A DNA stretch of 29,113 bases from a virus: the IMG/VR virus record IMGVR_UViG_3300027985_000592, positions 1-29,113 of that record. The stretch is one strand, 5' to 3'. Position 1 is the first letter of the stretch. Every line of letters starts with the position of its first letter. The notes beneath the pieces are model-generated. The model worked only from the letters and a program-made list of their open reading frames with translations, was not told the DNA's origin and did no database searches. A program made the position numbers and the translations under genes. This document shows positions 7,847 to 16,733 of this stretch, piece by piece.

Positions 7847-9400
7847 ATGACGAGAAAAAGAGATTTAAAAAAGAGTGAGTTTACAGCGGTACTTTCATCT
7901 GACAGCGCCGATTTTCTTGATTTTGTCCGAAACGGTCAGAATTTTAAAATAAGTTATTCAGATTTTTTAAGCGGCCTTGGTGTTACCGGCAGCATTGAAG
8001 CCCGCGGAGAAGTAACAGCCATTCCTGTTTTAAAGGTTTTAGGTGATGTTAATTATATCAGAAATATTTTAGGCGGCGCAGGCATTGCAGTAGAAACCAG
8101 CCCGCAAGACGGCATTCAGATTTCACATAATTTTATCGTGGATAAAACCGGTGTGCCGGTGATTATTGATGAAGGCGCGGATCAGCCCACAGTAAGATCT
8201 ATAACAGCCGGCAATGGTATTAGTGTTACACCTGACAGCGACAGTGTTAGAATTGCTTTAGGCGGCGCAGGGACCACCAAGACGGTTCTGGTTTATTCTA
8301 TCGATGATTTCCCGACCGCAGTAGGTTCGGTCATCACTTTAGAAGATGATACCGAATATCAGGTTTTAAATGATATTAGTACGGTTAACCGCTTTGTTTT
8401 CGGCGATAACTGCATTTTAAGCGGCACTGACGGCACATTGATAGAGCTTGAATATACCGGCATCAATACGATGTTTACGGCAACAGATAAAAATATCAAG
8501 ATCAAAGATATTTATATCAAATGTAACAGCGGAACCGTGTTTGACGTATCTTCTACGACCAAAGCGCATATTTTCAGACTTTATACCTGCGGCGTTGAAT
8601 GCGACACCATCGGCAATTTTGATAATCTGAATATTTTCCTACTCTTTAATACGCTATTTTATAACGTTATAACGGACGGTTTTACTTTTACAGGTGATAC
8701 AAATGTTGCCCTGTTCAATATCTTCGGAATCAATATGTTTTCAGGCTCAGGCACGGCTATTGATTTGGGATCGGCTACATTTACGGCCTTTACCATCGAT
8801 AAGGGCAGTCTCAATATTAATACTTCCGGCTATATTTTAGACGGCTTGACTGCAAGCGGCAATATTAACAGCGCGGGTATCGGCACCATTTCAAATATCT
8901 ATCAATTCGGGAGTTCCACAATATTAAACAATATCAATTCCTTCGATGACCGCTGGGAGATGGAGAACAGCGCACAGATCGTTAATTCCAATGATCTGGC
9001 TTTAGTTACAAATTCAGGTACGACTGTTTCGATATCTGCTTTAGGCACTCCGGCAAAAATCGCGGCATCATGGGTTGAGCAAGACAGCCACAGGTTTACG
9101 ACAACAGCGGGTGGGACTTTCACGTATGACGGCAAGGGCAGTCATTTAGAGATGACGGCATCAATTACGGCTGATATTGTGACCGCAACAGACAGTTGCA
9201 CATTTTTTTTCTACAAAAACGGCGTTCAAATCACAGCCAGCGCAGTACAAAGAACATTTGCAGCGGGCAGTCCCGGCAACATTTCCATGATTTGGGAATT
9301 ACTTATAGAAAATGGAGATTATATAGAGATATGGTGCCAAAACGATGACACTAACGTGGATATTAATATCTATAACGCTATCGTAAGGTTTCGATCATGA
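7847..9400 (+). CDS. Beta-rich tail protein with C1q/TNF-like C-terminal domain
   Basis: This 517-residue protein is almost entirely beta-structure by eye, with many short Thr/Ser/Gly/Asn-rich strands. The N-terminal 70 residues look like an attachment part. About residues 140-370 show a ladder of short hydrophobic strands (for example KNIKIKDIYIKCNSGTVFDV) typical of a right-handed beta-helix. The last 110 residues (from AASWVEQDSHRFTT, then FFFYKNGVQI, to IVRF) resemble a C1q/TNF-like jelly roll. Such a trimeric needle or spike could recognise or pierce the cell surface. It sits between the gp4-like and gp10-like genes, where P22 has no gene. Its stop overlaps the next start as ATGA. Confidence 0.7.
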   Translation: MTRKRDLKKSEFTAVLSSDSADFLDFVRNGQNFKISYSDFLSGLGVTGSIEARGEVTAIPVLKVLGDVNYIRNILGGAGIAVETSPQDGIQISHNFIVDKTGVPVIIDEGADQPTVRSITAGNGISVTPDSDSVRIALGGAGTTKTVLVYSIDDFPTAVGSVITLEDDTEYQVLNDISTVNRFVFGDNCILSGTDGTLIELEYTGINTMFTATDKNIKIKDIYIKCNSGTVFDVSSTTKAHIFRLYTCGVECDTIGNFDNLNIFLLFNTLFYNVITDGFTFTGDTNVALFNIFGINMFSGSGTAIDLGSATFTAFTIDKGSLNINTSGYILDGLTASGNINSAGIGTISNIYQFGSSTILNNINSFDDRWEMENSAQIVNSNDLALVTNSGTTVSISALGTPAKIAASWVEQDSHRFTTTAGGTFTYDGKGSHLEMTASITADIVTATDSCTFFFYKNGVQITASAVQRTFAAGSPGNISMIWELLIENGDYIEIWCQNDDTNVDINIYNAIVRFRS

Positions 9401-10851
9401 GAATCGAGATTCCTGTATCAAACGGATTTTATGTTTCTGATTCTCTGCCGTTATCAAATCAGGAATGCGTCAATTGGATTCCCATTAACCAGCAGGTTAC
9501 AACATTATCAAACCGTCAACTGATCGGAACGCCCGGAATCAGGCAAGTTGCAACCGTCGGCAGCTCCATCGTTTTTGCTAATCGCGGCGCTCATGTTATG
9601 GCCGGGATTCCCTATTTTGTGCAAGGCCCGACTCTTTACCGATTAGACCGGGGTTTTATCAGCGGTGAAGAAGTCTTTTTGCCTTACGCTGTCGATGTAG
9701 TTAACGATATCACGGGTGACGGCCGGGTCAGCATGGCCGATAACGGCACCCAATTAATGATATTAGATCCGGGCGGCGACGGCTTTATTTATACGGTTGC
9801 GGGCGGAATACAAGAGATCACTGATCCTGATTTCAAAGCATCCGGTAATCCTCAATATACAGTTTTTATTGATGGCTATTTTGCCTGCTCAACTGATACT
9901 AAAGCATGGATCGTATCAAATTTAAACGATGGCACCGCATGGGACGCTTTAGATTTCGGAACCGCAGAAGCAGACCCCGACCCTATTGTGGCACCTGCGG
10001 TATTAAACAATCAGTTGTTGATGACCGGCTCAGAAACCACGGAAGGCTTTCAAAACATCGGCGGCGCGGGCTTCCCATTTCAGCGAAGCAATGTCTTTTT
10101 AGATAAGGGCTGCTATGCGCCGTTTAGCCTGATTACAGCCAATCAGCGGCTTTTTATGATTGGAGGCGGGACAAATGAGCGGGCCGGAGTGTGGAGTTAT
10201 GCGGGCAGCGGTTATGAGCGAGTGTCTACCAATGCCATCGATAATATCTTAAATGATTATTCTGACGCAGTTCTTGCGACCGTCTTTGCTATGAGCTGGG
10301 GTTTGCGTGGACAGCGTTTTGTGAGCTTTACTTTTCCGGATCGTACGCTCGTTTTCAATCTTACAACCGGACTTTGGCACGAGCAAAAGTCAAGCATCGA
10401 AGACGATAATGGTGATCCGCAGCAGCAACGTTGGCGGGTTAACAGCCTTGTTACGGCATATGGCTACACGCTGGTAGCAGACAGCCAGGACGGGCGCATG
10501 GGAATAATGGATATCGACACCTATACCGAATACGACAACAATATTATTCGGGTGTTTTCTACCCAGCCCATAGCGCAGCAGGGCAAAAGTTATCGCATCC
10601 CCATGATCGAGCTGACGATGGAGGCCGGTGTAGGTGACGGCGTGCAAGAGCCGCTTGTATCTCTTGCAATAAGTGAAGACGGCAAAACATTTGACTATGA
10701 ACGCAGCCGTAAAATAGGTCGCATTGGTCAGTATAGAAGACGCACGATCTGGAGAAAAAACGGCAGGGTGCCGCGATATTCAACTTGGCGCTTTAGATTA
10801 TCAGATCCGGTCAAGCCGGTTGTGCTGAAATTGGAGGCTGATCTTGTATAG
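9397..10851 (+). CDS. Packaged-DNA stabilisation protein, P22 gp10-like
   Basis: The protein has 484 residues against 472 for P22 gp10, the hub of the tail that locks DNA into the head and holds the needle and spikes. The sequence is full of beta-propeller-like blades with Gly-rich turns. Characteristic stretches are LSNQECVNWIPI and GTPGI near the N-terminus, VFIDGYFACS in the middle, and the pair RTLVFNLTTGLWHEQ / GRMGIMDIDTYTEY towards the end. The start is coupled by ATGA overlap to the preceding gene. Its strict position after the gp4 homologue makes the call secure. Confidence 0.88.
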   Translation: MRIEIPVSNGFYVSDSLPLSNQECVNWIPINQQVTTLSNRQLIGTPGIRQVATVGSSIVFANRGAHVMAGIPYFVQGPTLYRLDRGFISGEEVFLPYAVDVVNDITGDGRVSMADNGTQLMILDPGGDGFIYTVAGGIQEITDPDFKASGNPQYTVFIDGYFACSTDTKAWIVSNLNDGTAWDALDFGTAEADPDPIVAPAVLNNQLLMTGSETTEGFQNIGGAGFPFQRSNVFLDKGCYAPFSLITANQRLFMIGGGTNERAGVWSYAGSGYERVSTNAIDNILNDYSDAVLATVFAMSWGLRGQRFVSFTFPDRTLVFNLTTGLWHEQKSSIEDDNGDPQQQRWRVNSLVTAYGYTLVADSQDGRMGIMDIDTYTEYDNNIIRVFSTQPIAQQGKSYRIPMIELTMEAGVGDGVQEPLVSLAISEDGKTFDYERSRKIGRIGQYRRRTIWRKNGRVPRYSTWRFRLSDPVKPVVLKLEADLV

Positions 10852-11110
10852 TACGATTAAAAGAATCGATCCAATCCAGCCGGTAGTAAACAGAAATAAC
10901 GGCGTGATGCTAGATCACTTCAGGCTGTTTATTTTAGCAGCTCAGGAAAACAGTCTTTTAATCGGCACCGGAAGCCCTGAAACCATAGTCCAGGCGCAGC
11001 AGGGCAGGTTTTATATGGATGAAAACGGTATTGCAGGTGCAATACTGTTCATTAAACAAGCGGCTGATATCGGCGGCGACAGGACACAGGGATGGGTAGC
11101 AATCGGATAA
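10844..11110 (+). CDS. 88-residue protein at the P22 tail-needle gene position
   Basis: I do not recognise this protein. It begins with TTG at 10844, supported by GGAGG at 10832-10836 with about 7-base spacing, and overlaps the gp10-like gene by 8 bp. Visible segments are VNRNNGVMLDHFRLFILAAQ and a Gly/Asp-rich end (DIGGDRTQGWVAIG). In P22 the gene between gp10 and gp14 is gp26, a 233-residue trimeric coiled-coil needle. This product is far too short and has no coiled coil, so it is not a standard needle. It may be a tail-tip or plug component, by position only. Confidence 0.65.
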   Translation: MYSTIKRIDPIQPVVNRNNGVMLDHFRLFILAAQENSLLIGTGSPETIVQAQQGRFYMDENGIAGAILFIKQAADIGGDRTQGWVAIG

Positions 11111-11556
11111 ATGCTTTTCTAATTACGGATTACTTGATTGCACTTTCGATCATCAAAGATGAAACGATTGCAAAGGCGATTTATGAAGACGGCGAGCTGT
11201 TTAAGATCCCCGATGTTGTTAATGAATTTTGGATCGGCATTAATTTAAACGGGGTCGGCATTATCGGATGCTACCGCGTGCATCAGCTCGGGACAATCTT
11301 ATGGCAAGGTCACGCCTTTATGTTGCCGCAGTTTAGAAAAGAGTATTCTGTTCTGGCGACCAGAGCTGCGATTGATTTTGCATTTGATAAAATACCTGAT
11401 CTTCAAAAGATCATGACCTGTGTACCGGCGCTTCATGAAAACGTCTTGAAACACGTTAAACTTTGCGGCTTTAAGGAAGAATCTGTCATCAAGGATTCAT
11501 ATTTAAAAAACGGTCAAATCTATGACCGGCATTTTTTAAGCATCACTAAGGAGTAA
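11092..11556 (+). CDS. GNAT-like head assembly protein, P22 gp14 type
   Basis: This 154-residue protein follows the gp10-like region as gp14 does in P22. Its middle looks like the core of a GNAT acetyltransferase fold: GIIGCYRVHQLGTILWQGHAFMLPQFR followed by ATRAAIDFAFDKI and a late strand/helix LQKIMTCVPALHENVLKHVKLCGFKEE. P22 gp14-like and T7 gp13-like virion proteins have this fold, usually with no known acetyltransferase activity. The acetyl-CoA-binding R/Q-x-x-G-x-G/A motif is not clearly present, so I expect a structural or morphogenetic role. It overlaps the gene before by 19 bp and is followed 4 bp later by the first ejection protein. Confidence 0.65.
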   Translation: MGSNRINAFLITDYLIALSIIKDETIAKAIYEDGELFKIPDVVNEFWIGINLNGVGIIGCYRVHQLGTILWQGHAFMLPQFRKEYSVLATRAAIDFAFDKIPDLQKIMTCVPALHENVLKHVKLCGFKEESVIKDSYLKNGQIYDRHFLSITKE

Positions 11557-11560
11557 TATT

Positions 11561-13240
11561 ATGGGTGGATCAGCCATAGGCGCATTCGGGCAGATGGGAG
11601 CCGCGTTGATCACGGCTGATAAAGAGCGCAGCGCTAGACAAGACGAGCGCAAAGCATCAGAAAAGGCAGCTGCAACCGAGCGTGAATACAGCGAACAGGC
11701 CAAAATGGATATCATCAGCCGAATGGTGCCTGCAATGGCCGATTATATGGATGCCATGTATGAAGCCGGTGACATTATCCGCTCAGGTGAAGCAGATGTT
11801 ATGCAGGTCTTACAGCAGACAACCGGTGACGCAAGAGGCATATTGGCGCAAAGCGGCATAGACGCAGAGCGGGCCATCATGGGCAATATGTATCTGAGCC
11901 AGGGAGTGCCGTACAGTCAGTTTCAGGATAATTATGCACAGATTCAACAACTTCCCCCCGAGCAGCAACAAGCCGCAATGGGTCAGATGTTATCCGATAT
12001 CGGAGCAGATCCGGCCCGATTTGCAGCGGATTTAGGCACCACACCTGAAGCAATCGGGATGACTCAAAATCCCAGCGGCCAGTGGGTTTCTGCCGAGCCG
12101 ATACCGCAGATCGGCTACAGCGGCGCACGCTATGCCATTGAAACCGGCATGGGTCAGGCATCCCAGGCATTGCAGCAGGGCTTTGGCATGGCAGGAAGAG
12201 AAGTGACAGCCGGAGAACAAGCCGCACTGGAACGGACGGCACTTGGCCGGGAAGAACTTCAAGCAGCAAGGGAAGCCGGGCTTGGCTATTATCAGCCTTA
12301 CAGCGAGGCAGGACAAGCCGCCATAGGTCAAGAAGCTGCCTTATCAGGCGCTATGGGACCGGAAGCCCAGCAAGCTGCGATTGATGCATTTATAGAAAGC
12401 CCAGGGCAAAAGTATTTAAGAGAGCAGCAGGAAAAATCTTTACTTCGCAATCAGGCGGCAATCGGCGGTTTAGGCGGCGGCAGGATCAGAACAGCCCTGC
12501 AAGAACAAGCCATGGGAATTGCCGCAACGCAGCAGCAACAACAGCTTGAGAATCTGCGCAGCTTGGCGACTAGGGGTCAAGAGGTGGCCGGAGCGCAAGC
12601 AGGGATTCAGACCGGGACTGCCGGAGCTTTAGCGGGAATATATGGCCAGGAAGCAGGCATCATGCAGCAAGCAGCCCAACAGCGGGCGCAGCTCGCCCAG
12701 GCATTAGGTGTGGGAGAAGCAGAAATAGACCGGCTCACAGCTGATCAGATATCAAGTCTTGCCCAGCAAACGGGATTACAACTTGCCGCGTTGCAACAAA
12801 GCCAGGCCGCTAAAGATATCAATTTGGTGACACAATTAGGCGGATCAACAGCAGAACTCATGCAAGGCACCAATGCGGCTCTTGCAGGTCTGACGGAACG
12901 CGGTGCCGGAAATATTCTGACGCAGGAGCAGAACATTGCCAATATTATTGCCGGGCTGACGAGCGGGACCGGGACAAACTTAGCTAACATTGCCATAGGC
13001 GAAGGCGCATCATCAGCAGCCAGCCAGCAGCGCATGGGCGAAATATTAGGCTCAGGGCTTAAAGGAATTGCCGATATCGGTGCATCTGCTTATGAGCAAA
13101 AATATGGAGATTCAAGCGGATCAGGACTGACAAGTTTAGCTCAGACCGGCAGCAATGTGCAGGGCTTTGGCAATACTCAATACAATGTGCCGAGTTATAA
13201 TTTAGGCACGTATAATGTGGATCAATACAGCAAATATTAA
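11561..13240 (+). CDS. DNA-ejection/transfer protein 1 (P22 gp7-like position)
   Basis: The 559-residue protein is Ala/Gln/Gly-rich and mostly helical, as expected for internal virion proteins that leave the particle with the DNA and help it across the envelope. A conserved block runs from residue 245 to about 335: YYQPYSEAGQAAI, AIDAFIESPGQKYLREQQEK, NQAAIGGLGGGRIRTALQEQ and QQQQLENLRSLATRG. This block is widespread in podophage DNA-transfer proteins. The last 50 residues are Gly/Ser/Tyr/Asn-rich. AAGGAG at 11548 is a strong ribosome-binding site. It starts a three-gene ejection set. Confidence 0.8.
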   Translation: MGGSAIGAFGQMGAALITADKERSARQDERKASEKAAATEREYSEQAKMDIISRMVPAMADYMDAMYEAGDIIRSGEADVMQVLQQTTGDARGILAQSGIDAERAIMGNMYLSQGVPYSQFQDNYAQIQQLPPEQQQAAMGQMLSDIGADPARFAADLGTTPEAIGMTQNPSGQWVSAEPIPQIGYSGARYAIETGMGQASQALQQGFGMAGREVTAGEQAALERTALGREELQAAREAGLGYYQPYSEAGQAAIGQEAALSGAMGPEAQQAAIDAFIESPGQKYLREQQEKSLLRNQAAIGGLGGGRIRTALQEQAMGIAATQQQQQLENLRSLATRGQEVAGAQAGIQTGTAGALAGIYGQEAGIMQQAAQQRAQLAQALGVGEAEIDRLTADQISSLAQQTGLQLAALQQSQAAKDINLVTQLGGSTAELMQGTNAALAGLTERGAGNILTQEQNIANIIAGLTSGTGTNLANIAIGEGASSAASQQRMGEILGSGLKGIADIGASAYEQKYGDSSGSGLTSLAQTGSNVQGFGNTQYNVPSYNLGTYNVDQYSKY

Positions 13241-13249
13241 GGTGATGGT

Positions 13250-14629
13250 ATGCCCATACAATACCAGCAAAGACGGAACGTGGCCGCTCCAGGCTTTTTA
13301 CAGACAGGCGCACAGGATACGATTCAGGCTATAGCAGCGGGTCAGGCCATGCGGCTTAAAGATGAAGAAGAGAAAAGGCGCAAAAGTCTTTTCCAGGTCG
13401 CAGAGCAAGAAGCCCGGATGAAGCTTGAAGAGGCCGAAAGCCAGCACGCACGGACGATGGGCTTTGACAGGCTGCATGATGATTTTATCACGGCTGTTAA
13501 TGCCGGTGATCCTGATTTACAGCATCAGTATTTAAAGCAGATGCGCTCTATCGATCCGACCAAGGCAAGGGAAATCGGCTCGTTTTATACGGATAATGTT
13601 AAGCAGATGTTAGGCGAGGCATATCCATCTATTATGGGGTCAATTGCACTGCCTCAGTCTGACATGGAAACCAAAAACATGCAGATGCAAAGGGCTTTGG
13701 ATATCATTGAGAGCTATGATGACATGCACCCTGCAATCGATCACATCAAAGGCATCATGAATGCGACCGGAGAAGACCGGGACAAGCGCGAAATGGAAGC
13801 AGTCGCATTTTTACAGCAGCTCGGGTTTGGGGGCGGCATGGGCGGCGAGGATCAATATAAAGAACGTGAAATGCGAGTTAAAGAGGCTGCTATTGATTTA
13901 CGCAGATCAGAGCAGGAATTCAGACAAGACGAGGCAGAATGGGAAAAAACAAGGCTGACCCCATCGGGTGAAAAGATCCTTGAAAAAGTCGATGATCGCA
14001 TCTTTGAAAATGAAAAAACAGTCGGGCAGTATGAAACCTTGGCCCAGGATTTTGACCGCTTGTCAGCCGAAGGTGTAACCGGCGGCAAGATCGGATGGGC
14101 AAGGGAGAAGCTTAAAGATTGGTTGGGATCTCAAGACGAAGTATCACTTCTTTACCGCAAATTTAGAGGCTTACGTGCGAGCGGTGCCGTTAAGAACCTG
14201 CCTCCTGGTGTGGCATCTGATAAAGACATTGAGCTTGCCTTGTCAGGTACGCCGCCCGAAGATGCTGGGCCGGAGTATGTCGCCTCATGGCTAAGGGGAG
14301 CGGCTAAAATGGCCAAGCTTGATTCGTTATATCATCAGGCAAGATCTAACTATCTAAGCGAGAATAAAACGCTGGCGAATTTTAGCGGCTGGTGGAAAGA
14401 CAACAAAGCGCAAATTATAGCCGATGAGTTTGGGATGCCTTTAGAAGAGGTGATGAAGCAAAGACCCAAAGCGCCAAAAGGCATGCAAGAAACCAGCAGG
14501 CTTAACACTATGACGACTAAAGAAGCGGCAACCAAGACCGCTGAAAAGATCGGCGCGGCTGTTAAAGAAAAAACAGCGGACATAGGGCAAATGTCAACTG
14601 AGGATCTTTTTAAAGAATTTATAAAATGA
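13250..14629 (+). CDS. DNA-ejection/injection protein 2 (P22 gp20-like position)
   Basis: This 459-residue protein is highly charged and helical, with Glu/Lys/Arg-rich heptads at about 35-70 and 200-240, as in the second ejection protein of P22-like phages. The first 50 residues contain a module YQQRRNVAAPGFLQTG followed by TIQAIAAGQAMRL. A clearly related module is found in a secreted protein encoded at 28476-28841. Later segments include HDDFITAVNAGDPDLQHQYL (about 75-95) and a Lys-rich C-terminus. It lies between the other two ejection genes. Role is inferred from position, composition and size (P22 gp20 has 471 residues). Confidence 0.75.
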   Translation: MPIQYQQRRNVAAPGFLQTGAQDTIQAIAAGQAMRLKDEEEKRRKSLFQVAEQEARMKLEEAESQHARTMGFDRLHDDFITAVNAGDPDLQHQYLKQMRSIDPTKAREIGSFYTDNVKQMLGEAYPSIMGSIALPQSDMETKNMQMQRALDIIESYDDMHPAIDHIKGIMNATGEDRDKREMEAVAFLQQLGFGGGMGGEDQYKEREMRVKEAAIDLRRSEQEFRQDEAEWEKTRLTPSGEKILEKVDDRIFENEKTVGQYETLAQDFDRLSAEGVTGGKIGWAREKLKDWLGSQDEVSLLYRKFRGLRASGAVKNLPPGVASDKDIELALSGTPPEDAGPEYVASWLRGAAKMAKLDSLYHQARSNYLSENKTLANFSGWWKDNKAQIIADEFGMPLEEVMKQRPKAPKGMQETSRLNTMTTKEAATKTAEKIGAAVKEKTADIGQMSTEDLFKEFIK

Positions 14630-14639
14630 GGCAGTCAAG

Positions 14640-16733
14640 ATGCCTACCAAAGCTGAAATATTAGAAGAGCTGAAAAAGCGCACTGACTTAACAGACAGGC
14701 AAAAAGCTATCCTTGCTGAATTGGAGAAAAGACAGGCCGCAGGGCAATTTGAAGAAAAGCCGCGACCAGCAGTGGAGGAAGAAGCGCCGCCGCCAAGAAC
14801 CATTTCAAGATCCCCGGCAGAAGGCGAGCGTTTTCCTACCTATGTGACCCCCGAAGGTTACGAGGTGCCGACCGGCTTAAAAGGACTCGGCAAATTTGCT
14901 TTGGGGATGGGTGAGAATCTTTTGTCAATGGGAACCGGTGCTGCATCAATGGCAGTAGGCGGTTTGGCAGGCTTGGCATCAGCGCCATTTGTGGGCATGG
15001 ATCGAGCCGGTGAAATAGTAGAAGGCATACAAGAAGGCGGCACTTATCAGCCAAGGACAGAATCAGGTCGTGAGTCTGCCAAAGGTTTAGCAGAAGCAAT
15101 GGCACCGCCTGAAATGGCAATGGAGCAGCTTAGAGAAAGGGCTTATGAGCCGGTAACAAAGGCAGTTGGAGAAGTGGCCGGACCTACTGCTGCCGGTGTT
15201 GTCGGATCTGTTTTAGAAACCGCACCTGTTGCTTTATCAATGCCGGGTGGTGTCGGTAGAGTGGCAAGAGCGCCGTTTAAAGGCATTACAAAGCGTTTTG
15301 GAGCGGAGCCGATGACATTGGGGGCAAGGGCAAAAGCCGGGATGGAAGAAGCCGGGATAAGACCGTCTGAATTAGGACCGAAAGCGCAAGCCAGAGTAGA
15401 GCGCATGAGCCAATATGCAAGCCCCGAAGAAGCAGCCAGAGCCGAATTTTTAAGAGAGCAGGGCTTTATGGGCGAGGCAGCACCGACACGGGCGCAGGTC
15501 AGCCGCAAGGCGTCTGATTTTGTCACGCAGCAGGAGCTTGCCAAGCAGAGCGGACCTGTTTTGACTCGTCTTGAAAATCAAAGCCAGGTTTTAGAGGGCA
15601 AATTTAACAAGATGAAGAGCAAAACAGGCGGCAATGTACCCAAGTCTGAAGCACTGCCCATGCCGTCAGGCGAAAAGGGAAGCGTTGTAAATGTCGTTAA
15701 TAAATCCGCTTTGGAATTAGATCAGGCAATCTCTGATCTTTATAAGGAAGCAGCCAAGGCATCAGGCGGCGCTCAGGTCGTCAAAGCTGAAAATTTTATG
15801 CAGGCGCTTAAAAAACATATGCCTGATAATCAACTGAGCGGCGGGCTTGTAAAATCTATTCGAGGGCTTGCCAAAGATCAGGGCTTGATCGGCGAAAAAG
15901 GCCAATTGATGAATATATCAGTCGATCAGGCAGAACAGTTAGTTAAGGGCATTAACAAGCGTTTTTCACCTGGCAACAAGATAGGAAATTGGATCGGGCG
16001 GGATTTAAAAGACGCTATTGATTTGGATGTGGCTGCTTCAGGCGGAACCGATATGTTCCAGATGGCAAGAAAAGCGAAAGCGGCGTTTCATAAGGCTATC
16101 GGCAGGACTGCTGAGACTAAATTTTCAAAGCGCAAAACATCCTTGATTGACGATATTTTAACTGAAAATGTCAATACTGAAAATATATTGGAAGATGCCA
16201 TTCTGAAAAAGAAATATCGATCTTCAGAAATTAAAGATCTACGGAATTATTTGACTGAAAGCGGCGAAGAGGGCTTGCAGGCTTGGCAGGATTTAAGAGC
16301 TGAAGCAATTGATTATCTAAAAGACAACAGCTTTAAAGGCCCGGCAGATGAAATGGGCAGGCGCACAATTTCAAGGCATCGATTTGAGCAGGCACTTAAA
16401 AAATTCGGCACAGTGGACAAATTAAAAGAAATCTTTTCGCCGGAAGAAATGAAATTTATCAAAGATATGCGTAAAACTCTTGAAATGATGGAGCCGACCC
16501 CAGGCACCTTTAAAGGTGAGGGACCGAGCGCAAGAGCGATCAATAAGCTTTGGGGGAATCTATCAAGGCGCATGGCCAAATCTTCAATCTTTAACACCTT
16601 TTCAGAGATGGCTTTTGATCCGCAAGGCAAAGCCTTAAGAGGCAAGCCGACAGTAACAACTCCCTATAAACGCCAAGCTGCACAAGCCGCGGCGATTGGC
16701 ACAGCAGCCGAAGGGATGCAGGAAAATGAGTAG
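14640..16733 (+). CDS. DNA-ejection protein 3 (P22 gp16-like position)
   Basis: This 697-residue protein is the third of the set. Residues 1-60 are charged, with a Pro-rich linker. Residues about 80-125 are small and hydrophobic (GLGKFALGMGENLLSMGTGA, then GLAGLASAPFVGM), with a second such region near 175-205, which could insert into or span a membrane. The rest is helical and charged with ordered segments such as EAARAEFLREQGF and LDQAISDLYKEAAKASGG. P22 gp16 (609 residues) is likewise needed to move DNA over the inner membrane. No lytic transglycosylase motif is seen. GAGG before the ATG gives a ribosome-binding site, and the 3' end overlaps the fibre gene by 8 bp. Confidence 0.75.
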   Translation: MPTKAEILEELKKRTDLTDRQKAILAELEKRQAAGQFEEKPRPAVEEEAPPPRTISRSPAEGERFPTYVTPEGYEVPTGLKGLGKFALGMGENLLSMGTGAASMAVGGLAGLASAPFVGMDRAGEIVEGIQEGGTYQPRTESGRESAKGLAEAMAPPEMAMEQLRERAYEPVTKAVGEVAGPTAAGVVGSVLETAPVALSMPGGVGRVARAPFKGITKRFGAEPMTLGARAKAGMEEAGIRPSELGPKAQARVERMSQYASPEEAARAEFLREQGFMGEAAPTRAQVSRKASDFVTQQELAKQSGPVLTRLENQSQVLEGKFNKMKSKTGGNVPKSEALPMPSGEKGSVVNVVNKSALELDQAISDLYKEAAKASGGAQVVKAENFMQALKKHMPDNQLSGGLVKSIRGLAKDQGLIGEKGQLMNISVDQAEQLVKGINKRFSPGNKIGNWIGRDLKDAIDLDVAASGGTDMFQMARKAKAAFHKAIGRTAETKFSKRKTSLIDDILTENVNTENILEDAILKKKYRSSEIKDLRNYLTESGEEGLQAWQDLRAEAIDYLKDNSFKGPADEMGRRTISRHRFEQALKKFGTVDKLKEIFSPEEMKFIKDMRKTLEMMEPTPGTFKGEGPSARAINKLWGNLSRRMAKSSIFNTFSEMAFDPQGKALRGKPTVTTPYKRQAAQAAAIGTAAEGMQENE

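Noticed and set aside
11092-11556. Active acetyltransferase
   Set aside because: The fold looks GNAT-like, but the acetyl-CoA-binding motif is not clear and the locus is that of a virion morphogenesis gene.
16696-16725. TTG start for fibre 1
   Set aside because: The ATG at 16726 aligns with the start of the paralogous anchor in fibre 2.
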